From: Anaerolinea thermolimosa
GTDB lineage: Bacteria; Chloroflexota; Anaerolineae; Anaerolineales; Anaerolineaceae
Length of the DNA: 49,099 bases
NCBI RefSeq assembly: GCF_001050195.2
Contig: NZ_DF967965.1
Location: 2,534,014 to 2,583,112, forward strand
Direction: 5' to 3'
How positions within the stretch are numbered: the stretch's first letter is position 1; each line of letters begins with the position of its first letter. The notes under the pieces were generated by a model. It was not told where the DNA came from. It worked only from the letters and a program-made list of their open reading frames with translations, and made no database searches. Shown here piece by piece: positions 1-6,744 of this stretch. A program made the position numbers and the translations under genes.

Positions 1-44
1 AGTGAGCGTGCAGGGGCTCGAACCCTGAACCAATGGCTTAAAAG
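1..44 (-). repeat. attL: attL: 3' half of tRNA-Lys(TTT), direct repeat copy 1
   Basis: The 44 bases are identical to 49056-49099. Read on the minus strand they give a tRNA 3' half: anticodon loop CTTTTAA (anticodon TTT), a T-arm with loop TTCGAGC between CAGGG and CCCTG, and an acceptor 3' strand CACGCTC. Tyrosine integrases often recombine in the anticodon-loop to 3'-end part of tRNA genes, and the integrase gene lies 45 bp away. I infer the left attachment site. The 5' half of the tRNA is not in the window. Confidence 0.85.
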
Positions 45-45
45 A

Positions 46-74
46 CTGCCTCTTCCTTTTACTGGAAGAGGCAG
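46..74 (-). terminator. Terminator after the integrase gene
   Basis: An 11-bp perfect hairpin (CTGCCTCTTCC and its complement, 7-nt loop) lies between the integrase stop codon and attL. On the minus strand it is followed by TCTTTTAA, so it probably ends integrase transcription before the tRNA fragment. Confidence 0.7.
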
Positions 75-88
75 ATTGCTGAAATCAG

Positions 89-955
89 TTAGTTCATGAT
101 CTTATCGTAGATTTCCTGAAGTTCATCGTGAGAAAAACGTCCGTAGAAGTCAATCGTAACCTGAACATTAGAATGTCCCATGAGATGACTCACTATACCG
201 ATACTGACACCCTCTGCAAGTAATTTGCGGGCATAGGCATGGCGAAAGGAATGTGGGTTCCATTTTCCGGTTATTTCTGATTTGCGAGCCAATCGTTTGA
301 ACAACTGGTAAATTCCGTTTGGCTTCAACAAGAAGACACGTTGATCTTCCGTTTCCCCTCTCTTTTCTAACCAGTTCTCCAGGGCAATCGCAGTGCGAGA
401 AGAAAAGAAAACCACACGCTCTTTTTGCCCTCCCCTCCCTTTTTCTAACACGATAGCACGCCGCTTATTTATATCCAAGCGATCTACGGTGAGACCGGCT
501 ACACCGCCTAATCTTACACCCGTGTCTGCTACAAATAAAACCAGCGCCAAGTCTCTTTCTGGCGTTCCTGTTTTTGATGCCGCATCTAACATTTTTGATA
601 AATCCTCTGCTTGAATTCCTGCCGGGGATTTCTGGGGAAGAGGCGGACGCCTCAATTTTTTTGCTGGATTCATAGCAATGTATCCCTCATCAACTGCCCA
701 GCGAAACAGCCTTTTCCATCCTCTAATAAAATTAAAAAGGGTATAAGGCTCACGATCATCTGTTCTCATCAAATGAAACAGATTGATAAGGTCGCTTGTA
801 GTTATAGAATTTGTTTCTCTGTCTCCAAGATGAGCCACAAGGGGACGCAGATAGAAGACATACCATCTCAGCGTAGAATCTGAAATAAAACCCTTTTGTG
901 ACTCCAAAAATACGTCAACCAATTCTTTGACAGTGGGGGTTTTGTTTGTAATCAT
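89..955 (-). CDS. int: Tyrosine integrase of the element
   Basis: Tyrosine recombinase of 288 residues, expected to catalyse site-specific integration and excision at the tRNA-Lys att site. An N-terminal SAM-like core-binding domain (about residues 8-95) precedes the catalytic domain. The catalytic set is visible: Arg in DTGVRLGG, H-x-x-R in HSFRHAY, His in LMGHSN and the Tyr nucleophile in FYGRFS. I chose the ATG at 955 because GAGGAGGT lies 4 nt upstream; a start at 1006 would add 17 residues without a better ribosome site. The gene is monocistronic, faces attL and ends in its own hairpin terminator. An inverted-repeat-rich region (1029-1144) lies upstream and may hold its promoter and arm sites. 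Confidence 0.93.
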   Translation of the reverse strand: MITNKTPTVKELVDVFLESQKGFISDSTLRWYVFYLRPLVAHLGDRETNSITTSDLINLFHLMRTDDREPYTLFNFIRGWKRLFRWAVDEGYIAMNPAKKLRRPPLPQKSPAGIQAEDLSKMLDAASKTGTPERDLALVLFVADTGVRLGGVAGLTVDRLDINKRRAIVLEKGRGGQKERVVFFSSRTAIALENWLEKRGETEDQRVFLLKPNGIYQLFKRLARKSEITGKWNPHSFRHAYARKLLAEGVSIGIVSHLMGHSNVQVTIDFYGRFSHDELQEIYDKIMN

Positions 956-1028
956 ATTTACCTCCTCGACGATGTAAGTTTTGGTATCGAGGAGCGATTC
1001 TCCCACCTCAAAACGGCTCTGAAAGTTA

Positions 1029-1144
1029 AAAAATTTGCTATACTAATACCCAAAGACAAATCAGCCCCGCCGGTCTCCGCGGCGAGGCTGAGAAGGCAAC
1101 GCGGTGAAGGCGCGTTGCGGCAAAACCTAGCATAGCAAATTTTT
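1029..1144. repeat. Compound inverted repeat upstream of the integrase
   Basis: A perfect 13-bp inverted repeat (AAAAATTTGCTAT at 1029-1041, complement at 1132-1144) encloses two GC-rich hairpins: one with arms CAGCC/GGCTG near 1062-1090, one with arms CAACGCG/CGCGTTG near 1098-1117. A third hairpin (GCCCGCGCA arms, about 1149-1180) follows. No ORF is credible here. It could be an integrase/Xis arm region, a small MITE-like insertion or a regulatory RNA. Confidence 0.5.
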
Positions 1145-1233
1145 GCCGCCCGCGCAAGTGAACCGCAACTGCGCGGGCGATCATACTTAACAGGTAAGGA
1201 CTTAATCAAATTTTTTTGATTTTGGAGTAACCG

Positions 1234-1876
1234 ATGAGCGAGCCGTTGCAAAAATTTCAAAGCCTGCTCCGTGAATTGTTTGAGTTCGACAGCGCCGACC
1301 TGGATTTCGGCATCTACCGCATTATGAACCGCAAGCGGCAGGTCATTGAGCGCTTTATCACCGAAGACCTGCCAAAAGCCGTTGCCGAAGAATTGCGCAG
1401 CGGCGCGCTGGCCGAACAAGAGCAGGCGCGCAAGGCTCTGGAGGAGGCCCGCCGAAAAGTGCTGGACGCCTTGGGTGAAGATGCGCTGGACGCAAACGGT
1501 AACCTAGCCGAAAAGTATCGTGAGACCAAAACCGGCAAGGAGTACCTGGAAGCCCAAACAAAAGCTGCGGATACTCATCCCATCGAGGCGCTGGAAGCCG
1601 CCATTTACAATCACCTCTACACCTTCTTTAGTCGCTACTGGCAGGACGGCGACTTTATCTCCAAACGCCGCTACTCCAAGAAAGAACGCTACGCCATCCC
1701 CTACAACGGCGAGGAGGTGTATCTCTACTGGGCCAATCACGACCAGTACTACGTCAAAACCGGCGAGTACTTCACCGATTACACCTACAAAGCCCCCAAC
1801 GGCGTGACCATACACTTCAAACTCCGGCAGGCCGATGTGGAGCAGAACAACGTCAAGGGTGATAAACGCTTCTTCC
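1234..1876 (+). pseudogene. Truncated type III-like DNA methyltransferase, N-terminal fragment
   Basis: The reading frame opens at an ATG after TTTTGGAGTAACCG and encodes about 210 residues resembling the N-terminal region of large adenine-specific site-specific methyltransferases (type III Mod / DUF559-free class). Recognisable segments include ELFEFDSADLDFGIYRIMN and FFSRYWQDGDFISKRRYS. Family members run to roughly 900-1100 residues, and the catalytic DPPY and SAM-binding motifs lie beyond the break, so this product cannot methylate. Near 1876 the sequence switches into the antisense strand of an HTH gene start (see 1877-1932), and the frame then stops at 1923. This is a deletion junction, not a natural end. 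Confidence 0.8.
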
Positions 1877-1932
1877 AGCCCGTACTTGCGGGCGGCTTCG
1901 GAAAGTGGTATAAATACAGGTAAGGTAGCCAT
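1877..1932 (-). pseudogene. Fragment of an excisionase-like HTH gene (first about 18 codons)
   Basis: From the ATG at 1932 the minus strand encodes MATLPVFIPLSEAARKYGL. This is nearly the same as the start of the HTH gene at the right end (MLTLPTFIPLSEAARKYGL, 48431). Nucleotide similarity also covers CCCGTACTTGCGGGCGGCTT. The gene breaks off at the junction with the methyltransferase fragment. It sits just behind the DUF6941-like gene, in the same direction. It is part of the remnant of a second related element. Confidence 0.8.
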
Positions 1933-1934
1933 GA

Positions 1935-2330
1935 TCAATCCTCAGGTATTACAGGCACGGCAAGGGTATGAACGAGATTACCGTTGAAATAAAACTCGAA
2001 CTGGTAATTTCCTGCGGTAGGGACATCAATGTCAAAGTGAAAAGTATTGGGGGCGGTGTGAGAAAAAGGGTCGAAAATGGCGCTAACGCGGTTGGTCTCA
2101 GCCACAATGCGCCGGTCTCCTTCGCTTCCAGTGACGGCAGTTACCTTTACAGAGAAATCCCCCTCGCTCTCTCCCTCGTCAGCCTCCCAGCCGCAGACAA
2201 TATCGAACCGAATTCTGGCGGGGAAATTTCCGGCGCTGAAGTAATCGAAAATTCCAATAGCTGAATGCCGCTTACGCCAGTGGTCGTATATCCCATAATC
2301 GCAAACAATGACGTATTTCGGTCGAATCAT
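1935..2330 (-). CDS. DUF6941-like protein
   Basis: A 131-residue soluble protein starting MIRPKYVIVCDYG. An N-terminal strand followed by cysteine and aspartate (IVCDYG) and a C-terminal beta-rich half (FHFDIDVPTAGNYQFEFY) match the pattern of the DUF6941 family, small proteins of unknown function common in bacterial genomes. The ATG at 2330 was chosen because upstream codons run into structured repeat DNA. The stop codon overlaps the region just before the truncated HTH gene, so the two formed an operon in the ancestral element. The present right end of the element has no such gene, so it is a leftover of the relic element or a cargo gene. Confidence 0.5.
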   Translation of the reverse strand: MIRPKYVIVCDYGIYDHWRKRHSAIGIFDYFSAGNFPARIRFDIVCGWEADEGESEGDFSVKVTAVTGSEGDRRIVAETNRVSAIFDPFSHTAPNTFHFDIDVPTAGNYQFEFYFNGNLVHTLAVPVIPED

Positions 2331-2361
2331 CCTGAACCTTGACAATTCCTCATGAGGTATT

Positions 2362-2493
2362 CCCGACACGGGGCGCAACGACCCTTCCTGCAGGCCAGGG
2401 TCACCGGTCGGCGGGTTAGCCACCGGTCTATCTGCGCGCTCGCTCGCCGGGTAGGCGAGCGTGGATCCTGGACAGGTCACGCCCCGTGTCGGG
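2362..2493. ncRNA. Conserved structured RNA or DNA element, copy 1
   Basis: A perfect 14-bp outer stem (2362-2375 with 2480-2493) encloses a stem CCAGG/CCTGG, a hairpin CCGGT-GGC/GCC-ACCGG and a variable GC hairpin. The right end of the element holds a second copy (48474-48605) in which the inner stem reads CGAGG/CCTCG, a compensatory change. Conserved unpaired blocks include GGCGCAACGACCC, CTATC and GACAGGTCA. In both copies it lies directly 5' of a leftward operon linked to the HTH gene. The transcribed strand is uncertain. Confidence 0.6.
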
Positions 2494-2671
2494 GGTATCT
2501 CCCCGTCTGAGTCGGAGACTGGAGAGGGAAAGGCAAGAAGCAAGAATGTTTATGACATTCTCACTCCCCTGTGACAGGGCTTGTGCGAAGAAGGGATCGT
2601 GTCCACCTCTTGCACTCGCTCACCCATCCCTTTCCATCTCCGACTGCATTTTTGTCTGGTAAAGTACACAA

Positions 2672-2728
2672 AACGCACCCAGGGATCCATCGGGTGCGTT
2701 GTGGGGACAGACAGGGATGGCATCCCTG
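2672..2728. repeat. att-proximal double hairpin of the relic element
   Basis: Hairpin AACGCACCC/GGGTGCGTT (2672-2680, 2692-2700) has loop AGGGATCCATC. A second hairpin CAGGGATGGCATCCCTG (2712-2728) can also pair with that loop. The same two-hairpin layout, with different stem bases, lies next to attR (48994-49046). Confidence 0.6.
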
Positions 2729-2734
2729 TGAAAG

Positions 2735-2776
2735 TCGCGGGGAGTGGATTCGAACCACTGACCTCCGGGTTATGAG
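2735..2776 (-). tRNA. 3' half of an initiator tRNA-Met(CAT), fossil att site
   Basis: The minus strand reads from anticodon loop CTCATAA through the CCC anticodon-stem strand, T-arm AGTGG-TTCGAAT-CCACT and acceptor strand CCCCGCG plus discriminator A. The three consecutive C residues after the loop and an acceptor that would pair with CGCGGGG are initiator-tRNA hallmarks. The 5' half is absent: the fragment stops at the anticodon loop, exactly as attL and attR do. It is not a functional tRNA gene. Confidence 0.75.
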
Positions 2777-2778
2777 GA

Positions 2779-3060
2779 TTAAAGCCCCCAGACTTTTACA
2801 GGTGAGGCACGCTGATGTACACCATTTATATCTGTTTGAGCAATTGCCAGGTATCTACGAACCATATCCAAGGTTTCATGCCCTAAAATTGCTTGCAGTG
2901 TAAAAACGTCTCCACCGTTTCTCAAGAAATTTATTGCGAAAGTATGTCGGAATCGGTGAGGATGAGCATCGTTTACACCAGCCCGGTCGCCAATTCGCCG
3001 AATAATCAATCTGAGTGCGTCTCGGCTAAGAACATTCCCTTGCTCTGTTTTGAATACATA
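2779..3060 (-). pseudogene. C-terminal fragment of a second tyrosine integrase
   Basis: About 93 codons remain, including HRFRHTFA (H-x-x-R), ILGHETLD (His) and RRYLAIA (Tyr nucleophile). The frame can be followed upstream through QGNVLSRDALRLIIRR to about 3060 without a start, so the N-terminal domain and the first catalytic Arg are lost. The stop codon lies 2 bp from the tRNA-fMet fragment, mirroring the integrase-att spacing at the left end of the present element. This shows that the relic was an element of the same kind with a different tRNA target. Confidence 0.85.
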
Positions 3061-3068
3061 TATATAAT
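3040..3068 (+). promoter_or_regulatory. Probable promoter of the cytosine methyltransferase gene
   Basis: TTGCTC (3040-3045), 17 bp, TATAAT (3063-3068) in a local AT-rich patch, 43 bp before the methyltransferase ATG. It overlaps the dead integrase fragment. Confidence 0.55.
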
Positions 3069-3111
3069 AAATTATAGTGCATCAAAAAATCCTAGGTATT
3101 CATTGCAAAAC

Positions 3112-4182
3112 ATGAAAGCAGCAAATAATTGTGCGGTGGTAGATCTGTTTGCGGGAGCAGGTGGGCTTACTCACGGATTCATCCTTGAGGGTTTCAATGT
3201 TGTTGCTGGCATAGAAGCCGATGAAACTTATCGCTATGCCTATGAACATAACAATCCCGGAGCAAGGTTTGTTCATTCTAGGGTCGAACACGTAACATCG
3301 GAATATCTTTGTTCTCTATATCCAAAAGGCAGCATCAAAATACTGGCCGGATGTGCACCATGTCAACCTTTCTCTTCTTACACGCGTACCCATCAGAAAC
3401 ATACTAGTTGGCAGTTGTTATACGAGTTCATTCGCCTAATAAAGGGAGTTCAACCAGAAATAGTTACGATGGAAAACGTCCCAAGGCTCAAAACCTACGA
3501 AAATGGTAAGGTCTTCGGGGATTTTTTGTCCGTCCTGCGAGAAAACGGCTACTTCGTCACATGGAACGACAGAATTTATGCTCCCGATTATGGAGTTCCT
3601 CAAAGTCGCTATCGTCTGATCCTTATTGCTTCCAAGTTTGGGGAAATTACATTCCTGCCTCCCACGCACACTCCGTCAAATTATCCAACGGTACGGGATG
3701 CTATCGGAAATTTAGAGCCCATTCCAGCTGGCGGGGTGAGTCCAAACGACCCACTTCATCGTTCGATGAATTTGTCCCTTTTGAACCTTGAAAGGATTAG
3801 ATTTTCCAAACCTGAAGGAACTTGGCGAGATTGGCCCGAGGAACTGAGAGCGAATTGTCACAGGAAACTTAGTGGAAAGTCCTATCACAATGTGTACGGC
3901 AGGATGTCTTGGGACAAGCCTGCACCAACCATCACTACTCAATGTTATGGTTTCGGAAATGGACGTTTCGGGCACCCGGAACAAGACAGGGCAATTTCCA
4001 TGAGAGAGGCTGCTCTTTTGCAAACCTTTCCCCCAAATTATCAATTCTTCGATCCTACGATCCAGAAAGTATCCATCAGTCGTTTGGCTATGATGATCGG
4101 AAACGCGGTACCTGTTGCCTTGGCACGGATGATTGCTCAGAGCATTAGCAATCACCTCTCTGAACATTTCGTAGGAAGTTGA
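3112..4182 (+). CDS. DNA (cytosine-5-)-methyltransferase
   Basis: Complete C5 methyltransferase of 356 residues that transfers methyl groups from S-adenosylmethionine to cytosine in a short DNA site. Motif I is DLFAGAGGLTHGF near the N-terminus, motif IV is GCAPCQPFS with the catalytic Cys, motif VI holds ENV, motif VIII is QSRYRLIL and motif X is MIGNAVPVALA. The target-recognition region lies between VIII and X, about residues 215-300. The ATG at 3112 gives the usual N-terminus; the frame is open further upstream but over the dead integrase. Low GC relative to the pilus genes suggests separate acquisition. No cognate endonuclease remains. It could be orphan or protect against host restriction. 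Confidence 0.92.
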   Translation: MKAANNCAVVDLFAGAGGLTHGFILEGFNVVAGIEADETYRYAYEHNNPGARFVHSRVEHVTSEYLCSLYPKGSIKILAGCAPCQPFSSYTRTHQKHTSWQLLYEFIRLIKGVQPEIVTMENVPRLKTYENGKVFGDFLSVLRENGYFVTWNDRIYAPDYGVPQSRYRLILIASKFGEITFLPPTHTPSNYPTVRDAIGNLEPIPAGGVSPNDPLHRSMNLSLLNLERIRFSKPEGTWRDWPEELRANCHRKLSGKSYHNVYGRMSWDKPAPTITTQCYGFGNGRFGHPEQDRAISMREAALLQTFPPNYQFFDPTIQKVSISRLAMMIGNAVPVALARMIAQSISNHLSEHFVGS

Positions 4183-4185
4183 ACG

Positions 4186-4536
4186 ATGCCATCCAAGATC
4201 AATTTCAGTGTGGATGCCCGTCTCCTTCAAGAATTGGGAGAAGGACTGGTTGGAAAACCTTCCACTGCACTAGCGGAATTGATAAAGAACGCCTATGATG
4301 CTGACGCAACATTGGTAAAGGTAAATGGTTTGAAGCAAAAAATATTAGAACTCCTTCAATCCCAGTCGGATATACTAACTATTCACTATGAACTACTGAA
4401 TCAAAATCCTGATTTATTTGGAACTTTTCGTAGAAAACACCTTACAAAAGCTCTAAGTGAGTTACAAGAGGAAGGTTGCATTGAACTCGATGGTGCACCA
4501 AGCAAAGAGATTACAAAAGTCTATCGCCTAAAATAG
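4186..4536 (+). pseudogene. Chimeric remnant: GHKL ATPase N-terminus fused to another gene's C-terminal winged helix
   Basis: The first 45 residues (VDARLLQELGEGLVGKPSTA, then ALAELIKNAYDADA) are the N-box of a GHKL/HATPase_c-type ATPase of the kind often encoded beside DNA methyltransferases. After about residue 46 the similarity ends. The remaining 70 residues (for example LLNQNPDLFGTFRRKHLTKA and ALSELQEEGCIEL) look like a small winged helix, fitting the C-terminus of a three-Cys-motif partner (TcmP) protein, the usual neighbour of DUF5131. I infer an in-frame deletion that fused two neighbouring genes. The ATP lid is missing, so no ATPase is expected. Four bases separate it from the methyltransferase stop. 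Confidence 0.65.
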
Positions 4537-4583
4537 AATATTAGTGCTATGATTTTATATGTAATAAGATTCTTAGGGAAAAT

Positions 4584-5309
4584 ATGTCTGCTAAGTCTTT
4601 GATTGAATGGACCGAATCCACTTGGAATCCTCTCACAGGTTGCAATAAGGTTAGTCCGGGTTGCAAACACTGTTATGCTGAACGGATGGCAAAACGCTTG
4701 AAAGCAATGGGTCAGGAAAAGTACAGGGATGGATTTCGATTAACATTGCATCCAGAAGTTCTCGAAGAACCCCTATCCTGGCATAAACCTCAGATAATCT
4801 TCGTCAACTCGATGAGCGATTTATTCCACGAGAACGTTCCTGTTGAGTTCATTCAAAGCGTTTTTGATGTCATGCGCCGCGCTTACTGGCACACTTTCCA
4901 GGTTCTTACTAAACGCGCCGAACGATTGCTTGAACTTGATCCAATTCTTGAATGGTCTGCAAATGTCTGGATGGGGGTTAGCGTTGAAAATCAGAATTAC
5001 ACCATCCGTATTGACCGTTTGAGGAACACTCATGCAAAAGTAAAGTTTCTATCGCTAGAACCTCTCTTAGGTCCAATTTCAAATTTGAATCTAGAAGGGA
5101 TAAACTGGGTTATTGTCGGCGGCGAATCTGGACCGCATGCCCGTCCCATCAAGCCTGAATGGGTGCGTGAAATTCGTGATCAATGCCTTGCGAATCATGT
5201 TCCCTTCTTTTTCAAGCAATGGGGCGGAACGAATAAGAAAAAATCGGGGCGGTTGTTGGATGGTGAGAGATGGGATCAAATGCCGATACTTGTCCCTTCG
5301 GGGGACTAA
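4584..5309 (+). CDS. DUF5131 (phage Gp37/Gp68-like) three-Cys-motif protein
   Basis: A 241-residue protein with the motif [17 protein letters not shown] (C-x6-C-x2-C) near residues 19-28, which gives the family its three-Cys name and resembles the cluster-binding loop of radical SAM enzymes. Other family signatures are [31 protein letters not shown] and [12 protein letters not shown]. The family is frequent in phages and mobile elements; its reaction is not established to my knowledge. It usually pairs with a TcmP gene, of which only a tail seems to remain just upstream. A hairpin terminator follows at 5353-5380. Confidence 0.85.
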   Translation: MSAKSLIEWTESTWNPLTGCNKVSPGCKHCYAERMAKRLKAMGQEKYRDGFRLTLHPEVLEEPLSWHKPQIIFVNSMSDLFHENVPVEFIQSVFDVMRRAYWHTFQVLTKRAERLLELDPILEWSANVWMGVSVENQNYTIRIDRLRNTHAKVKFLSLEPLLGPISNLNLEGINWVIVGGESGPHARPIKPEWVREIRDQCLANHVPFFFKQWGGTNKKKSGRLLDGERWDQMPILVPSGD

Positions 5310-5352
5310 ACTAAAACAATCACCCAATCAATTTTGAAATAACATAAAAACG

Positions 5353-5380
5353 CAAGAGAGGGCTTTTCTGCCCTCTCTTG
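5353..5380 (+). terminator. Terminator after DUF5131
   Basis: An 11-bp perfect stem CAAGAGAGGGC/GCCCTCTCTTG with a 6-nt loop lies 44 bp after the DUF5131 stop. Confidence 0.65.
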
Positions 5381-5383
5381 TGT

Positions 5384-5413
5384 TCCGTAGTTCGCGGATG
5401 CTCTGTCGAAGCG
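5384..5413 (+). other. Inverted partial copy of the downstream tRNA (5' half without most of the D-arm)
   Basis: The plus strand carries TCCGTAGTTC and GCTCTGTCGAAGCG, both identical to parts of the tRNA encoded on the minus strand at 5499-5571, with a 6-nt linker in place of the D-loop. It is an inverted, shortened duplicate. It is not a functional tRNA. Confidence 0.7.
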
Positions 5414-5462
5414 CTTTTATCATAGCAGTTATCTCGGAAAAATTCAAGTTTTGCAACAAAAA

Positions 5463-5487
5463 AGAGGGCTGGGTAAGCCCTCTTTTT
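5463..5487. terminator. Hairpin terminator, possibly bidirectional
   Basis: Stem AGAGGGCT/AGCCCTCT with loop GGGTA, flanked by A-rich and T-rich runs, lies between the tRNA-like copy and the tRNA gene. On the minus strand it would end the tRNA transcript. Confidence 0.65.
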
Positions 5488-5498
5488 CGGCAAGTGGG

Positions 5499-5571
5499 TG
5501 CCCCCGGCGGGATTCGAACCCGCATCTTACGCTTCGACAGAGCGCTATTCTATCCCTTGAACTACGGAGGC
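5499..5571 (-). tRNA. tRNA gene, anticodon GTC, isotype ambiguous (Asp by anticodon, Arg-like body)
   Basis: A 73-nt cloverleaf is complete: acceptor GCCTCCG/CGGGGGC, D-stem GTTC/GAAT, anticodon stem GCGCT/AGCGT with loop CTGTCGA, 5-nt variable loop, T-arm GCGGG-TTCGAAT-CCCGC and discriminator A. CCA is not encoded. Loop position 33 is T and 34-36 read GTC, which decodes Asp. However, the discriminator is A, not the usual G of tRNA-Asp, and the D-loop pattern GGATA with the acceptor sequence resembles tRNA-Arg. It is cargo of the element; whether it is charged is unknown. Confidence 0.85.
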
Positions 5572-5589
5572 ACGACCATTTGCCAAGGT

Positions 5590-5633
5590 CACCCTGGGCG
5601 GAGTTGCGCCGCCCCAAGACACTACGCAGGGTG
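5590..5633 (-). ncRNA. tRNA-top-half-like element, copy E
   Basis: The minus strand folds into a 7-bp acceptor-like stem CACCCTG/CAGGGTG stacked on a T-arm-like hairpin GGCGG-CGCAACT-CCGCC, with a 13-nt linker containing GTAGTG. It follows the Rad52-like gene and its terminator. It is one of at least eight such folds in the window (others at 6652, 8867, 8956, 9350, 9845, 47210 and 47315). Confidence 0.6.
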
Positions 5634-5636
5634 AGG

Positions 5637-5662
5637 AAAAAGCCGGACGGGGTCGTCCGGCT
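5637..5662 (-). terminator. Terminator after the Rad52-like gene
   Basis: On the minus strand AGCCGGACG/CGTCCGGCT forms a strong stem followed by a T-run, 18 bp after the Rad52-like stop codon. Confidence 0.7.
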
Positions 5663-5679
5663 CAGTTCCCGCAGGGGGG

Positions 5680-6453
5680 TTAGCCCGCATAGGCGGCTTG
5701 CAGACTGAGAAACGCCCGCGCCATGCGCTGCAAGCGGATGTTTTCGGGCTTGCCCTGGGGGTCAAATCCCTTGCCATCCGTGTTCGCAGCCCAGCGGATC
5801 CAGCCTTTTCCCGCCGCGCCGCTTGCCCACACCTCGGCAAGCGTTTTGTCTTTCATCTTGCCGAAGTGGATCACGGTCTGACCGGGGTCAGCCAATTCAC
5901 CTTCCGCAGCCGGTTCAGCGGCAGGCGCAGGCTGTGGCGCATTCACTTTGCCGTTGCCGTTCGGGACGTTCTGGAAGTCCTTGTGAGACCGCAGCCCGAG
6001 GTACACGCTTTCCTGGAAGCCAATGTTGGATACGGCGTTCCCCAAAGCGTTGGTGATCGCTCCCTTCATGGCGTAGGCAATGTTGGCGTTTTCGCTGGCC
6101 CCGGTGGCATGGACGGAGCAGTTGTACTGGGTGTTCCCGTCAACAAGCTTGTACCAGAAGCGCAGGTGGGTGAGAACGGCCACATAAACGCCGTATTCAT
6201 TGCCCCTCGCATTGGTGCGGGACTCGTAGCGGTGTTCCAGATCGCCGGGGGAAAATTCGTACCCCCAGCCGTAACCGCACAACCCGAAAATGTGATTCAG
6301 GACTTTCCGCATCCAGTTCGGGTCAATGTCGGTCAGGTCAACCGCTCCCGGTACCGCCTTGTACGCTCCGGCGGGCAACTCTTGGTCTAATTGCTGAACG
6401 GCTTGCTCCAGCGTCAGACCGGTCAAAGTGAAGATGGAAGAAAGAGTGGACAT
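5680..6453 (-). CDS. Rad52-like single-strand annealing protein
   Basis: A 257-residue protein related to Rad52/DdrA-type annealing proteins, which bind ssDNA and pair complementary strands. The core spans about residues 25-165: DIDPNWMRKVLNHIFGLCGY, then VTH-like strand VAVLTHLRFWYK, and the helix-turn segment ALGNAVSNIGFQESVYLG that matches the conserved end of the Rad52 domain. A Pro/Ala-rich linker (about 175-195) leads to a C-terminal domain with HFGKMKDKTLAEVW, similar to exonuclease-X/replication-associated C-terminal domains (putative quorum-like helper for nucleases). Start at 6453 is set by AAAGGAGG 8 nt upstream. It likely supports recombination or recircularisation of the transferred DNA, together with SSB (45783). 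Confidence 0.75.
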   Translation of the reverse strand: MSTLSSIFTLTGLTLEQAVQQLDQELPAGAYKAVPGAVDLTDIDPNWMRKVLNHIFGLCGYGWGYEFSPGDLEHRYESRTNARGNEYGVYVAVLTHLRFWYKLVDGNTQYNCSVHATGASENANIAYAMKGAITNALGNAVSNIGFQESVYLGLRSHKDFQNVPNGNGKVNAPQPAPAAEPAAEGELADPGQTVIHFGKMKDKTLAEVWASGAAGKGWIRWAANTDGKGFDPQGKPENIRLQRMARAFLSLQAAYAG

Positions 6454-6532
6454 GGTAAAAACCTCCTTTTGCGCCCCCGTCCGCAGCCGGGAGCAATAAC
6501 TAGTGTATTGCCCTGCTGCGTCAGGGGAGAGC

Positions 6533-6587
6533 CTCACGGCCTCGCTCCACCGCCTACCTTGGGTAAGCGGCAGAGGGAGACCGTGAG
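6533..6587 (-). promoter_or_regulatory. Hairpin in the leader of the Rad52-like gene
   Basis: Long-range stem CTCACGG/CCGTGAG encloses CCGCCTACC/GGGTAAGCGG-type pairing. It lies between copy A of the tRNA-like element and the Rad52-like ribosome site. Confidence 0.45.
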
Positions 6588-6621
6588 ACCGGGAGATTTA
6601 CCCGTCCCTTCCGCCTATGCG

Positions 6622-6693
6622 GTTGTTAAAGTTCTGCCCCTTGCGGGAAATCACCCCGGCGGACTTGCACCGCCTTATGCACTGTGCGGGGTG
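6622..6693 (-). ncRNA. tRNA-top-half-like element, copy A, with 3' tail
   Basis: Minus strand: stem CACCCC/GGGGTG, T-arm-like hairpin GGCGG-TGCAAGT-CCGCC, linker with CACAGTGC, then a GNRA hairpin CCCGCAAGGGG and the tail CAGAACTTTAACAAC. Copy B shares the AACNTTAACAAC tail, and D has a similar one. It precedes the Rad52-like gene leader. Confidence 0.6.
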
Positions 6694-6744
6694 GAATTTT
6701 CATTGGGGCAGGGCTGGGTAGCCCTGCCGGTGTTACTCGCTCGC

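Noticed and set aside
1-44. Terminal repeat as a mere contig overlap of a circular molecule
   Set aside because: Possible, but the repeat coincides with a tRNA 3' half next to an integrase, which an arbitrary overlap would not do. Kept as a caveat.
6622-6693. Twister ribozyme or cobalamin riboswitch, because both contain GGTGCAAGTCC-like hairpins
   Set aside because: The remaining conserved parts of those RNAs and their stem order are not present, and the fold is only about 42 nt plus tail. No assignment made.
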